Shown piece after piece: positions 31,440 to 42,564 of a stretch of DNA of 64,000 bases. The DNA comes from Elgaria multicarinata webbii (lineage: Eukaryota; Chordata; Lepidosauria; Squamata; Anguidae). The notes beneath the pieces were generated by a model. It did no database searches. It saw only the letters and a program-made list of their open reading frames with translations, and was not told where the DNA came from. Positions within the stretch are counted from its first letter, which is position 1. Every line of letters starts with the position of its first letter. The position numbers and the translations under genes were made by a program. The DNA is taken from contig NC_086192.1 in the NCBI RefSeq assembly GCF_023053635.1, positions 11,085,001 to 11,149,000 on the forward strand, given 5' to 3'.

Positions 31440-32170
31440 ATTATTTATTTATAGACTGCCCCATAGCCGAAGCTCTCTGGGCGGTTTACAAAAGTTAAAA
31501 ACAGTGAGCATTAAAAAGGAATATACAAAATTTTAAAACCATAAAAAGCATAAAATACAAACCAAAACAGACAATATCCATTTTAAAACAACTATTTTGG
31601 GATCAGTTAAGAAACTCAGCTTATGCAGTTAAATGTTGTTAAGTGCCTGGGAGAAGAGAAAAGTGCTGACCTGGCACTGAAAAGATAACTGTTGGCGCCA
31701 GGAGGCGAGCCTCGTCGGGGAGATCATTCCAGAATTGGGGGACAACCACTGAGAAGGCCCTCTCCCTTGTTGCCATCCTCTGAGCTTCCCTCGGAGTAGG
31801 CACTCGGAGGAGGACCTTAGATGTTGAGCGCAGTGTACGGGTAGGTTCACGTCGGGAGAGGCGTTCTGTCAGGTATTGTGGTCCCAAGCCATGTAGGACT
31901 TTATAGGTTAAAACCAGCACCTTGAATTGGGCTCAGAAAAATATAGACAGCCAATGCAAGCAGGCCAGTGTCGGTCTTATATGCTCAAACTTTCTGGTTC
32001 CGGTTATCAATCTGGCTGCTGCATTTTGCACAAGCTGCAGCTTCCGAACCATCTTCAAAGGCCGTCCCACGTAGAGGGCATTGCAGTAATCTAACTTGGA
32101 AGTTACCAGAGCATAGACATCTGAAGCCAGGTTAGCCCTGTCCAGACAGGGGCGTAGCTGAGCCACCAAC
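31440..32170 (-). mobile_element. L2-like LINE, reverse-transcriptase end and 3' UTR
   Basis: The minus strand encodes LVTSKLDYCNALYVGRPLK, then LQLVQNAAARLITGTRKFEH, then (after a frame break) VLTYKVLHGLGPQYLTERLS and RAFSVVVPQFWNDLPDEA. This is the thumb and C-terminal region of an L2-clade reverse transcriptase. The 3' UTR (CCCCATAGCCGAAGCTCTC) lies at the low-coordinate end. Confidence 0.85.
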
Positions 32171-32890
32171 CAAAGCTGTTCGCCCGCCGACCCACATTAC
32201 TCCCTACAACGATCAATCGGACAAGCATGGCTTTTTTTCTCCTCAGTCCTCCAGCCCACTCCCTGCACGCATCCCACAGTCCTTTGCGGCACAGACCATC
32301 TTGACACCTCATCCCAGCCTCCTTCCTGTTCCAATAGTTTATCCCAATATATTCTATGAGCTGCATTTTCCAAGATTGTTTCAGGTAGTATGTATAGTAT
32401 GGCGTAGGTTATTTGATGAGGTTAAGTTTGATGGCCAGTTGCTGGCGAATTATTTTTGCAGCTGTGTTGTGTCTCTCTGTATAATCCATAATTATCATCA
32501 TCAACATCATTTTCCCAATCTATTGTGGCTATCAGATTGCATAGTCTTGCCCGGTCAATTTCTTTGAACTAGGAAATTGACAAGGCAAGACTGCATATAG
32601 GGGAAAGTTGCACCAGAACAATAACATTTATATAAAAAGAACTCCAGCAGATAAGAATCTTCAAATCACCCAAAAGGTGACCTGAATGTTTAAAATTCCA
32701 GCGGCAGCTCAATCGATTCAGTGGCAAACCCACAGAAGTAAACATTTCTAAAGGGCTTAAGTTAAGTTGTATTGCATTGCATACTGTCATGAGTGTCTTA
32801 TTGCTGGGCATTTTAGATTTTACAATATCCTGGCTTAGCACATTCAACAACAAGAGAATTTTGTCATCCAGTTAGTATTATGCAAAGCAC
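32171..32890. other. No recognised feature
   Basis: Moderately AT-rich; no splice-flanked frame, RNA gene or named repeat seen. Confidence 0.4.
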
Positions 32891-32894
32891 AAGG

Positions 32895-32978
32895 ACTTAG
32901 CTCGGTGTTGCTAGGTGATTGCCGCCTTGAGGCCCAGCATTGGGCAAAAGGCGGGATACAGATAAATATAATAATAAT
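32895..32978 (+). mobile_element. LINE 3' tail
   Basis: ATTGCCGCCTTGAGGCCCAG, then AAAGGCGGGATACAGATAAA and (TAA)n: the standard end of a CR1/L2-like LINE in reptiles. Confidence 0.6.
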
Positions 32979-32979
32979 A

Positions 32980-34025
32980 ATTAGGACTGTAACCTGAAGA
33001 GCTGTTGCTCTAGCACAGGTTTGCATAATAAAAGCTATTGACCAAGAGGTCATCTTCCTCGTGGCTAGAAACTTGACACAAACCGTAGCCCCCCTGCCCC
33101 AAGGAGCCTACAATTGACCTTTATTTAGTGGTGGGGGCCCCCAGTTGAAGATTCCCCATTTAAAACAATGTCGGGCCTGGTGCTTTCAGGAACACAGGGT
33201 GGGTGGAACTTGCTGCCAGGCTAAATTCCCATAATGCCCCTAGCCTATCATTCCTCCAAAGCGTTGTGGGGAATTTAAAATACAGCTAAACTCAGCCACT
33301 CGGTGCTGCCTGTAGGAGCCTGAGAGTACTCCCAAAAAAGGAGCAGACTCCAAAAAAAGTCATTTTACCCAGGAGAGCAGGCCCAGACAACAGGAAGAGA
33401 AAGAATAGGAAAAGCAATGCTTTTTTCCCTGGTAGCTGGAGAATCCCAAATTTGTCACAGATTAGGCGAGGCTTTGGAGGCCCTTAAGTATGACATCTTT
33501 TCTCCTGCTCATAACAAGACTGGGTCGATTCAGCTGAGCGCATCCCCGAAGCGGCGCTGGGAACTTCCTGCAAGGTGGAGAGACGGGCAAACCTGTCTCA
33601 CCACTTCTGGATTCAACGGTGGGAATCTCTCAGCCGGGAGCGAGGGCGAGAAGGAATTTGGCTTTCCTGATGGGACAGTCAACAGTGGTTCACTGGCAAC
33701 TTCCCTGCCAAACAACATGTGGGAGTCATGAGGAGGAGGGGGAAAAGCAGCTGGTGACAGTGGGGGCGAGAAATTGGCATACTGCAGGAGGGGGCCCTTT
33801 GAGGGTGTCTAAAACAAGCTCTCCTCCCTCCCCCTCAAAAAAACCCTGGAGACACAGTTGTTTTTTACATTTTCCCACAAATAAAAACTTTGTATCAGGA
33901 GACGATTCTCTCCTCTTCGGACGAAACTGCAGGGGCGCCCTTTTGTGGAAACCAGACATTGCTTGGGGAATTGATCAGTCAATGAACTGGTTAATGAATG
34001 GGTAAATGAATTGGTTTCTCGCCAA
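32980..34025. other. No recognised feature
   Basis: About 1 kb without a gene or repeat that I can name. The short open frames near 33417-34005 have no splice or homology support. Confidence 0.4.
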
Positions 34026-34027
34026 TT

Positions 34028-34550
34028 AGAATCACAGAATCATAGAATAGCAGAGTTGGAAGGGGCCTACAAGGCCATCTAGTCCAGCCTCCTGCTCAAT
34101 GCAGGAATCCTCCCTAAAGCATCCCTGACAGATGGTTGTCCAGCTGCCTCTTGAATGCTTCCAGTGTGGGAGAGCCCACAACCTCCCTAGGTAACTGATT
34201 CCACCGTCACACTGCTCTAACAGTCAGGAAGTTTTTCCTGATGTCCAGCCGGAATCTGGCTTCCTGTAACTTCAGCCAGTTATTCCGTGTCCTGCACTCT
34301 GGGAGGATCGAGAAGAGATCCTGGCCCTCCCCTGTGTGACAACTTTTCAAGTATTTGAAGAGTGCTCTCATGTCTCCCCTCAATCTTCTCTTCTCCAGGC
34401 TAAACATGCCCAGTTCTTTCAGTCTCTCTTCATAGGGCTTTGTTTCCAGACCCCTGATCATCCTGGTTGCCCTCCTCTGAACACGCTCCAACTTGTCTGC
34501 ATCCTTTTTGAATTGTGGAGCCCAGAACTGGACACAATTCACTAACGAAA
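34028..34550 (-). mobile_element. CR1 LINE, reverse-transcriptase C-terminus and 3' end
   Basis: The minus strand encodes [19 protein letters not shown], then [18 protein letters not shown] and [15 protein letters not shown], the conserved CR1 C-terminus. The 3' tail (AGAATCATAGAATAG) is at the low-coordinate end. Confidence 0.92.
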
Positions 34551-34984
34551 GGCCTCCACAAACGCAAAGTGCTGACTGCCAGAGGAGGCTGCCCGCAGCA
34601 TCTCTGTACGATTCAGCGCCTTGGCGTGCCTTCTGGTCAGCTTCTGCCAGGGAAAGTCCTCCTTCTCTCCCTGGCTCTGGGTGCGTTTGGATCCTTCTCT
34701 CCTGATGTTGAGAAGCAGTGGGTTTCCAAAGAGGAGACTTCCTGTTGCATTGCTCTGTGAATCGCTGCCCAGAATGAACGACCCATCCTGACGGTTGGAT
34801 CTTCAGGTGGCAGGTTGCTGACCTTTTCATGCCAGGGGTAGGCAGACGTTGTAGACAGGTCTGGCCATTTGGGAAACTGCCCTGGGCACCGCCACAAAAT
34901 GGCTGCCACGGGAGGCGTGGCAAAGGGCGAGGAATTTTGGCAAACACTGCTTTGGCTGGCAGAAAGCCAACGGGCAACTGTTCA

Positions 34985-35195
34985 GGAGGCGGAAAACGTA
35001 ATAGCTATTAAATGCCTCCTAAAAACGTACCTCTTCACACAGGCTTCCCCTGGACTGTAATTCATCTGATTTCATATTGGACTTTTACCTTTTAATGTTT
35101 AATTTATTGAATACTTGTTGTATTTTTATGGGGTTTGTGCACTGCCCGGACAGCCTCAGCTTTCGGGGCGTTTAAAAATGTAATAAATAAATAAA
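34985..35195 (+). mobile_element. LINE 3' tail
   Basis: CTCCTAAAAACGTACCTCTT-type protein end, then CACTGCCCGGACAGCCTCAG and an AATAAATAAATAAA tail. Confidence 0.6.
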
Positions 35196-35865
35196 ACGAT
35201 TTTCTACCGGTGACACAGCTGTTAAGAACTTTCAATAGCTCTGTGTCTGTGTGCCTGGGGCAAACAAGAATCCCTACCATCACCACAAGAACGAACAGAG
35301 AAGAATCCTTAACACACACCCCGCCTCCTGCTTTTAGGCTGCAAATGATTAACCCGTGTGGGCAGCAGCTAAGCGAATGGGGGGGAAAGCAGACACTAGG
35401 GACTAGAAGCTTACCTGGACTTAATAGCAGGGCTGGGTTAAAAGAATGGATCCCTCGTCCATGAAACATGTCCTGGGGATGGTAATATGAGCCTTGCTAT
35501 GCCCTCTCTCTCCCTCCTCCTCTGTCAATCTCCTTTTAAAGACTATTTATTCACATACTACATGTTTATTCTTTTACATTTAGAGGCCTCTGTCCAAAAA
35601 CTTTTGGCTGCTTAATAGCTGTAGCTCCTGGCCATGTACAAATTGCCTCCCTGCCTGCCTTGCCTCCCAGCCTGTTCGTCCTCCTTTTTCCTCTTTCCCC
35701 ATATTACTCTGGACAACCCCTTCTCCAAAACCACAAAGCCCTTTCCCTAAAACTCCCTTCTTAGGCCTTCCCTAGGCTGTTTATTTCTTATTTGTTTATT
35801 GTCTTCTACCTCTTTCAGTCCACCCACCCCGCTCTCTTTTTAGGATCCGACCAAATCTGCCAGTA
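35196..35865. other. No recognised feature
   Basis: No gene or named repeat. The 35570-35830 part is pyrimidine-rich. Confidence 0.4.
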
Positions 35866-35867
35866 AT

Positions 35868-36140
35868 AGATGGAGAACCTTCCCTGACATCAGGGCAGCT
35901 CGGCCAATCAATGCCAGAGGTAACAGCCGGAGAACCTTCCCTGACATCAGGGCAGCTCGGCCAATCAATGCCAGAGGTAACAGCCGGAGAACCTTCCCTG
36001 ACATCAGGGCAGCTCGGCCAATCAATGCCAGAGGTAACAGCCGGAGAACCTTCCCTGACATCAGGTCAGCTCAGCCGATCAATGCCAGCCGGAGAACCTT
36101 CCCTGACATCTGGGCAGTTCAGCCAATCAATGCCAGAGGT
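35868..36140. repeat. 57-bp minisatellite, about 4.5 copies
   Basis: CTGACATCAGG recurs at 35884, 35941, 35998 and 36055, and as CTGACATCTGG at 36102 after a shortened copy. Because 57 is 3 x 19, frames stay open on both strands (TAGEPSLTSGQLGQS and SGKVLRLLPLALIGRAAL), which mimics a repeat protein. Confidence 0.9.
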
Positions 36141-36598
36141 TTTGCCTTTAACATCAATCCCGTCATGTCACACAGTCAGTGCAGGGATTCCCCCCACCCC
36201 ACCCCATGGTCATTGAATTGGTCTAAAGTTCATTCCTGCAGGACAAGAGAGTTTGATATTCCAAAATTGCCTTGTCTTAGGCTACACTCTATGACCTCAT
36301 TGCCAAATTCTCCTTTGCTTCAGTTCTCATTCAATCCACATTTCACAAGACTGCCATGTGGGTGGTTTTGACAAACGCACTTGCTACTTAGCGTCATCCT
36401 TAATCTTCCTGCCCTTTTAAATATCTGGTTTGGCTGTTCCACCTTAGCCTGAATTGGATAGGGTCAGTGCAACCTCTATCAGCATCTAAAAAGGCATCAT
36501 TGCAGAAGAATTTCCTTTACACACCTTTTGTTTGACCTCGTTATTTAAAGGATTTCCAGAAATCGGACGGACTTTACTAAAGCCAGGTTAAAATGTAT
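36141..36598. other. No recognised feature
   Basis: Nothing that I can support. Confidence 0.4.
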
Positions 36599-36600
36599 TT

Positions 36601-36745
36601 ATCTCTCTCTCTCTCTCTCTCTCTGGACAATTCACAACCGTTTTTATACCGCCCAATAGTCAAAACTCTCTGGGCAGTTAAAATCATAAATTATAACATG
36701 ATAAAAAACACCCCAATATAATTTAAAAAACCAAGAGCAACCCAA
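36601..36745 (-). mobile_element. L2-like LINE 3' tail with (TC)n
   Basis: A (TC)n run at 36602-36624 precedes TTTTTATACCGCCCAATAGTC and CTCTCTGGGCAG in reverse orientation. Confidence 0.65.
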
Positions 36746-36997
36746 ACTACAATATAACTCCAACATAAAAAACCCCCAGCAACAGTGGAAAGATTTTGAA
36801 AAGTTTTCATGGTTTTAACTCTTTGAATGCTCTTGATTTTTTTATTGTTTTAAAGATTTATTGTTTTTAAGTTGTTGATCCGCCACCTTGATGGATTTTT
36901 AGTAGATAAGACTGTAAGTGACAATAATAATAACAACAACAGTATATTAAAGTATACACACACACACCAGATTTAAAACAGCAAAAACTAAAGGTGC

Positions 36998-37160
36998 AAT
37001 CTGGCGCATGTTTAGACAGAAAAAAAGTCCTACAATTCTATGTATGTTTAGTCAAGAAAAAGGTCCTGTCGTCTTATGCATGTTTAGACAGAAAAATGTT
37101 CAACATTCTTCTGCATGTTTAGACAGAAAAATGTCCTACAACTTCCAGCGTGGCTGGCTG
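36998..37160. repeat. Minisatellite, reverse copy of the 35-bp family
   Basis: CATGTTTAGACAGAAAAA and related units recur about four times, running into CTACAACTTCCAGCGTGGC. This is the reverse complement of the unit at 29425-29770. Confidence 0.8.
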
Positions 37161-37269
37161 GGACCTGCTGGAAGTCACAGCACCTTTTTCTGTCTAAATA
37201 TGCATATGTCTGTGCCATAAAGAATTCAAATGCCTAGGAGAATAAAGTGTCAAATAGATTTCAACATAA

Positions 37270-37640
37270 ATGCCACCACTGAGAACACCCTTTCCTTGGT
37301 AGCCTCCCACCTGAATTCATGTCCCTGGCGTTTTTATAAGTTGTGCCCAGAGTGCTCATTAGTGGATTTCGAGCTGATCACCATCCATATGCTGTTGACA
37401 CGCAGCTCTATCTCCCGGTAACACCTGAATCGGGGGAGGCTGTGCAAGTCCTTGGCCAGTGCCTAAACTCAGTAATGGGCTGGATGAGGGCCAAGAAATT
37501 CAAACTGAATCTCAGCAAGACAGAAACCCTGTCTTGGTTGCCGGGTCTGGGAGATGGGCTCATTGCCTGTTCCGGGTGGGGTTGCACTCCTTCTGAAAGA
37601 TCAGGTCTGTAGTTTGCGGGTACACCTAGATTCATCACTA
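37270..37640 (+). mobile_element. L2-like LINE, reverse-transcriptase catalytic region
   Basis: HHPYAVDTQLYLPVTPESGE and NSVMGWMRAKKFKLNLSKTE align with the L2 reverse-transcriptase catalytic motif and the following block (YADDTQLY ... WMxxNKLKLNxxKTE). The first catalytic aspartate is replaced (YAVD), so the copy is dead. Confidence 0.8.
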
Positions 37641-37649
37641 TCACTGGAA

Positions 37650-38075
37650 GCCCAAGTGAGGGAGGAAGCAGCAGCCAGGCACCTCTCCACCGTGCCTGAG
37701 TCCAGCTCCAGCTGAGAGACCCCTCCCTCCTGCTGTCAACTGTCTCTGGAGAGGCCACCAGAGAGGAAGGAAGCAGCAGCCAGGCACCTCTCCGTCGTGC
37801 CTGGGTCCAGCTCCAGCTGAGAGCCCCCTCCCTCCTGCTGTCAACTGTCTCTGGAGAGGCCACCAGTGAGGGAGGAAGCAGCAGCCAGGCACCTCTCCAC
37901 TGTGCCTGGGTCTAGCTCCAGCTGAGAGCCCCCTCCCTCCTGCTACCAACTGTCTCTGGAGAGGCCACCAGAGAGGGAGGAAGCAGCAGCCAGGCACCTC
38001 TCCACCATGCCTGGGTCCAGCTCCAGCTGAGAGCCCCCTCTCCCTCCTGCTGTCTCCTGTAACTGCTGAACTTTC
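37650..38075. repeat. 105-bp minisatellite, 4 copies
   Basis: GGAAGCAGCAGCCAGGCACC recurs at about 37664, 37768, 37874 and 37979. A single copy of the unit sits reversed at 54360-54455 within the same LINE tail, so the four-copy array is a local expansion. Confidence 0.9.
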
Positions 38076-38280
38076 CAACTAAGATTGTAGTGCCTGAATT
38101 TGCTTTCCTTTTCCCCCTCCTCCTCCTCCCTCCCAATCCCCTTTCCTTTTGTGTCATGTCTTTTAGATTGTAAGCCTGTGGGCAGGGACTGTCAAGAAAT
38201 ACTTTTGTAAGCCGCCGTGAGAGCCTTTTTTGGCTGAACGGCAGCATAAAAATCCTTAAATAAATAAATAAAATAAAAAT
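38076..38280 (+). mobile_element. LINE 3' tail
   Basis: TTTTAGATTGTAAGCCTGTG and AAGCCGCCGTGAGAGCC, ending in (AAAT)n. The same tail lies reversed at 54135-54360. Confidence 0.75.
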
Positions 38281-38507
38281 AAGTGCCTTTATCAGCTTCC
38301 CCTTTTCAGCATACAACTCCTATGCTGGTGGAACCGCACTGGATATTTGTTAACAGGCCAGGTTTAAAGTTAGGGTTCTAGTGCGCAAAGCCCTAAACAA
38401 CTTGGGACCAGGATACCTGAGAGAACACCTTTCTCCTTTGTCAACTTGCCCGGTTACTGAGGTCCCACCTTTTTCCCTTCTTCAAGGAACCCAAAATATA
38501 TAATCTT

Positions 38508-38668
38508 TCTCCTCTCTATTTTATCCTCACAAAAACAACCATGTGAGGTAGGTTGGGCTGGGAGTCTGTGACTGGCCCAAAGTCACCCAGCGAGCTTCCG
38601 TGGCCAAGCAGGGACTAGAACCCAGATCTCCCGTCCAGCACTCTAGCCACTACACCACCCTAGTTCTC
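38508..38668 (-). mobile_element. tRNA-derived SINE, reverse orientation
   Basis: CATGTGAGGTAGGTTGGGCT, GCCCAAAGTCACCCAGCGAG and CTAGCCACTACACCACCC are, read on the minus strand, tRNA head, conserved core and tail of a common squamate SINE. Confidence 0.8.
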
Positions 38669-38669
38669 A

Positions 38670-38860
38670 ATAAACTTGTGAACCACAAACAACCCACAGT
38701 TCACAACCCAGCAACGAACCACGGGTTCTCTTCGTGGGTTGATCATGGCTCACAAACCATGGTTTGTTGTCGCGGCTGGATTCAGACTACACGACAACCC
38801 ACGTTTCAACAGCAACCCACGGTTCAATGACAACCCACATTCAACCCATAAGTGTGTGTT
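38670..38860. repeat. Palindromic AACCCAC-rich repeat
   Basis: Many copies of AACCCACGGTT, AACCATGGTTTG and their complements form a foldback-prone block, probably a MITE remnant. Confidence 0.5.
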
Positions 38861-39712
38861 AGCATGCCGTATTGTTATGAATAAAGAGCGTGATTTAAAC
38901 AGAAACATGCGTCTATCTACCCCCATATTGTTGGTACTGACTGGTGTGGCTCCCCAGAGTTTCAGATAAGGGTTTAATTCTCATCCCTGCCTAGGGTTGA
39001 ATTTAGGGCCTTCTTCATCCAACGCTGGAGCTCTACTGCTGGGCTACAGTCAATTTCGTTTTCTAGGTGCATCTGCAATTTTAGAAAAGGCGTTATGTTT
39101 GATAGATGGGTGCCGGGTAGCATTAGTAAAGCTAGTTGCATATATATTTTACAATTACAAAATTTAGCAGACTTGTGGTCCCGTTACCGATATGTTAAAC
39201 AAAGAGAACTGTGTTTTAAAAACAAACCAACACCAATTTTTAGCCTGCTCCTCAACCAAAGAGGCTCACAGAGCCATTTACATGGACCGAGTCAGACAAA
39301 TTGGTCCCCGGCTGCAGCTCACCATCTGAAAGAGATGCAACACATAAGGAAGAAGGGATGCGGAGGGACGAGGAAGAGTGAAGTCGTCATTCAGCAGGGC
39401 TGTCGCTCTACAGCCTGCTGGAATGTTGCCAAATACGGAGTTTGCTCTTTGCATGATGTGCTGCTTAGCCTGCAGTTCAATTGCCTAAGAAGTAAGAGAG
39501 GGAAAGGGGAAAAAAACCACCTGCACTTTTTACAAATAATGTAGTAAATAAAACTTCTGTGGCCAATAAACGTGGGTCACCTTTTTAATATGAAAGGATT
39601 AACCTAACTGATCAGCTGCTTCAACATCATGTGGTTCAATTCAGAATATACAAAGACAGACAGGTGCCTGCTGTTGGATATCCTTAATGGAGAAAGGGTA
39701 GCATACAGTGCA
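38861..39712. other. No gene; minor LINE-like piece
   Basis: 39280-39400 resembles the reversed ACAACACATGAGG-type LINE tail also seen at 43085 and, in the opposite orientation, near 53260. Nothing else recognised. Confidence 0.35.
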
Positions 39713-40115
39713 GTCCTATACAGGTCTACTCAGAAGTAAATCCCATTGTTTTTAATGAGGCCAGACCCCAGGTAAGTGGGTACAGGATTGCAGCTTCCAA
39801 AAGAAACATTTTCCTCATGGCTTTAAGGACTAGCGCCTTGAAAGGGCTGACTTGGCTCTCAGTGAGCAGGTGAGGATGTCAGGCAAGGAAAGGACGGATG
39901 GAGGATGGAAGCCTTTCAGCGCAATCCTACGTGCATTTACTCAGAAGTAAGCCCCGCTCTGTTCAAGGGTGCTTACTCACAGGTAAGTGTGCATAAACTT
40001 GAAAGCCTTATCCATCTTTTTGATATAGACTAAAGTGGCCCCAATCCTGCTATAGACATTTACCTGGGAGGGAGCCCTATAGAGTTCAGTGGGATTTACT
40101 TCTGAGTAGAGTCAG
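39713..40115. repeat. Three copies of a short palindromic repeat
   Basis: Copies lie at 39713-39790, 39918-40008 and about 40040-40115 (partial). Motifs are GCAATCCTA, TTTACTCAGAAGTAAG and its mirror, and CAGGTAAGTG. This is a dispersed MITE- or SINE-like family. The internal CAGGTAAGT is not an exon border. Confidence 0.6.
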
Positions 40116-40189
40116 GCAGCAGCTTAAAAAGGCTCTCTCTCAGTTGCGTGCTGGAGGGATGGCTCCTTTCACCCCGCCTGCATTCCAGA

Positions 40190-40842
40190 TGAGGACATCG
40201 AAGACTGCACGCTTTTCCTTTACCCTCCTCATCTCTCGTTCCTTTTGTGCCCCATCTCTTTTAACTGTAAGCCTACCAGGCAGGGGCTGTCTTGTTGTTT
40301 TACTCATGCCAGTCCTTTTCCAGCTTCATTGGCTGACAGTCCAGGTCCGGGCCCGATTCAAAGTGCTGGTATTAACATTTAAAGCTCTAAACGGCTTGGG
40401 GCCAGGCTATCTGAAGGAACGCCTCCTCCCGTATGTACCTGTCTCTAAGGTCATCCTCAGGGGTCCTTCTCCACGAGCCCCTGCCAAAGGAAGTGAGGCA
40501 GGTGGCTACCAGGAGGAGGGCCTTCTCTGCTGTGGCACCCCGGCTGTGGAATGAGCTCCCTAAGGAGGTTCGCTTGGCACCTACATTGTATGCTTTTAGA
40601 TGCCAGGTGAAGACCTTTTTATTCTCCCAGCATTTTAACAGTCTATAAATTTTAACTCGGTGTTTTAAATTTGTAATTTTGCATTGCTGCTGTTTTTATC
40701 TGGTTGAGCTTTTATATTGTATTTTATATTATGGTTTTATACTGTTGTTTTATACTTTGAATGTTTTTAATTTTTGTGAACCGCCCAGAGAGCTCTGGCT
40801 ATTGGGCGGTATAGAAATGTAATTAATTAATAAATAAAATAC
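40190..40842 (+). mobile_element. L2-like LINE C-terminus and 3' UTR
   Basis: Encodes FKVLVLTFKALNGLGPGYLK, then RAFSAVAPRLWNELPKEVRL and QVKTFLFSQHF, followed by a 3' UTR with AACCGCCCAGAGAGCTCTGG and an (AATT)n/(AAAT)n tail. Confidence 0.9.
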
Positions 40843-40987
40843 TCTTTCTGTGTAACTGTTCTGTGAGTGGCTTTACTTGAGGAGACCCTCCCCAAGTTGA
40901 GATATTGGAGGATGAGAAGGGGGGATTCTAATCCCCCCTAAAAAAATAATCCCTATGAAAGTTCCAAGTGGATTCCACAGCGGATGG

Positions 40988-41580
40988 AACATAAGGATAT
41001 AAGAAGAGCCCTGCTGGATCTAGTCCAGCACTCTGTTCACACAGTAGCTAACCAGCCATCGGCCAGGGATGAACAAGCAGGACATGGTGCAACAGCACCC
41101 TCCCACCCATGTTCCCCAGCAACTGGTGCACACGGGCTTATTGCCTCGAATACTGGAGATAGCACACAACCATCAGGGCTAGTAGCCATTGATAGCCTTT
41201 GCCTCCAGGAATTTATCCCACCCCCTTTTAAAGCCATCCAGATTGGTGGCCATCACTACATCTTGTGGTAGTGAGTTCCATAATTTCACTATGCGCTGTG
41301 TGAAGAAGTCCTTCCTTTTATTTGTCCTGGATCTCCCACCCATCAAGTTTCATGGGATGTTTAGTATTTTGAGAGAGGGAGAAAAATGCCTCCCCGCCCA
41401 CCTTCTTCACACCAGGCATTATTTTGTCCACCTCTCTCCTGTCTCCCCTGAGCCTCCTTTCCCCCCCCCCCCCGGCTAAACAACCTTCCCTCGCAGGGGA
41501 GATGCTCCAGCCCCTTCATCATTTGAGTCGCCCTTTCCTGCACTTTCCCCAGCTCTGCAATATCCTTTCTTTGGGTTCGA
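40988..41580 (-). mobile_element. CR1 LINE 3' fragment beside the TLCD3A promoter
   Basis: AGAAGAGCCCTGCTGG, CACTACATCTTGTGGTAGTG and CACCAGGCATTATTTTGTCC are CR1 in reverse. It ends at about 41580, exactly where CpG-rich promoter sequence begins. Confidence 0.85.
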
Positions 41581-41584
41581 ACGT

Positions 41585-42137
41585 TGCCAGCGATGGAACG
41601 CTCGGGGCCCCAACGTTCCACGGCGGACGGAACGCTGGCGGCCCGAACGTTCCAACCGGATGCAACTATTTCCGGCTCTTCTGAAAACTTCCCAAAGTTC
41701 TCCCGCGCCAGCGAGCAGGCGCGCATCTTGCCCGAGGAGCCCCCAATCCGAGGGGGCGGGCGATCGGAAGGGAGGGGAGGGGAGGGGAGGGGAGGGGGCG
41801 GGCGGCGGCGCTCCTCGTTTCCTTCCCTTCCCCGCCCCCCTTCTCCTGCCCCCTCGGAAGCTGCTCCCGACGCCAGGAGCGGGGCCGGGCGATCGGGAGG
41901 CCAGAAGGCGGACGGGGCCGCCCCTCGCCTGGCTCCCGCCGGCCCGCCCGTCGCGGCTCCTCCTCCTCCTCCTCCGCCCGCTGCCGCCGCTCTTCGCAGC
42001 CCGGCCTGCTGTTGACGAGCCCGGCGCGGGGAGGGGGCGTCCCGCTGGGGAGGGGCCCGCCCGGCAGCCTCTTCTGCTGGCGCCGCCGCCAGCAGCGCCC
42101 TTCGGAACGTCCGGACGGCGGCGAGGCGGGCCGGGCG
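41585..42137 (+). promoter_or_regulatory. TLCD3A: TLCD3A CpG-rich promoter and 5' UTR
   Basis: A CpG-dense block from about 41585 to 42500 contains GC boxes, several ETS-like CCGGAA/TTCCGG sites (near 41655 and 41670), a (GGGGA)n run at 41770-41806 and an AACGTT cluster at 41579-41655. No TATA box is evident. The long open frames here are composition effects. The transcription start is not resolved. Confidence 0.75.
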
Positions 42138-42259
42138 ATGTGGCAGGCGCTGGCCCTCGGGGCGCTCTTCTTCCCGGGGCTTTTCGCCTTCTCCATCCGG
42201 AGCCTGCGCTGGGTGGCGCCGGCATGGAGCCTCAAGGACCGCGTCGTCCTCAGCAGCAG
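42138..42259 (+). CDS. TLCD3A: TLCD3A coding exon 1
   Basis: TLCD3A (FAM57A) is a multi-pass TLC-domain (TRAM-LAG1-CLN8) membrane protein, related to TLCD3B. The ATG at 42138 opens MWQALALGALFFPGLFAF, then SIRSLRWVAPAWSLKDRVVL. The first 20 residues form a hydrophobic segment. The exon ends AG|GTACCG within the codon for R41. This start gives the family's short hydrophobic N-terminus, and the five exons together encode 260 residues, close to human (about 257 as I recall). It sits in the CpG island. Confidence 0.95.
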
Positions 42260-42564
42260 GTACCGGCTGGCACCGAGGGAGGGAGGGAGCGAGGGAAGCC
42301 CGGAGGCAGCCGGGCCGGGTGGGGTGGGGGCAGCCGGGACACCCGGATCCTCTTACGCAACCAGATGGAGGCGGAGGGAAAGCCGGGGCAAAGTTGGAGG
42401 GAAAGGATCGGGGCCTTGGAAGTGGGGGGTTAAGGGGAGGCCGGAGAGATCGACCCCCTCCGCCCCGCCCCCGGGGTGGGATGCGGGAGGGAGAAAGAAG
42501 CGGGCAGCTCGCGTGAGCCGAAATTAGGCGCCTTCATTCAAACGTTGCTTTAAGTCAGCCTTTT

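Noticed and set aside
37641-38078. 145-codon minus-strand frame reading GLSAGAGPRHGGEVPGCC
   Set aside because: It is translation of the 105-bp minisatellite, whose period of about 105 (3 x 35) keeps frames open.
39760-40000. CAGGTAAGTG motifs considered as splice donors
   Set aside because: They are a fixed part of a dispersed palindromic repeat and are not preceded by coding sequence.
41476-42527. Open frames of 170-257 codons on both strands
   Set aside because: CpG-island composition effect over the TLCD3A promoter and exon 1; they are proline/arginine/glycine-rich and conflict with the real exon.
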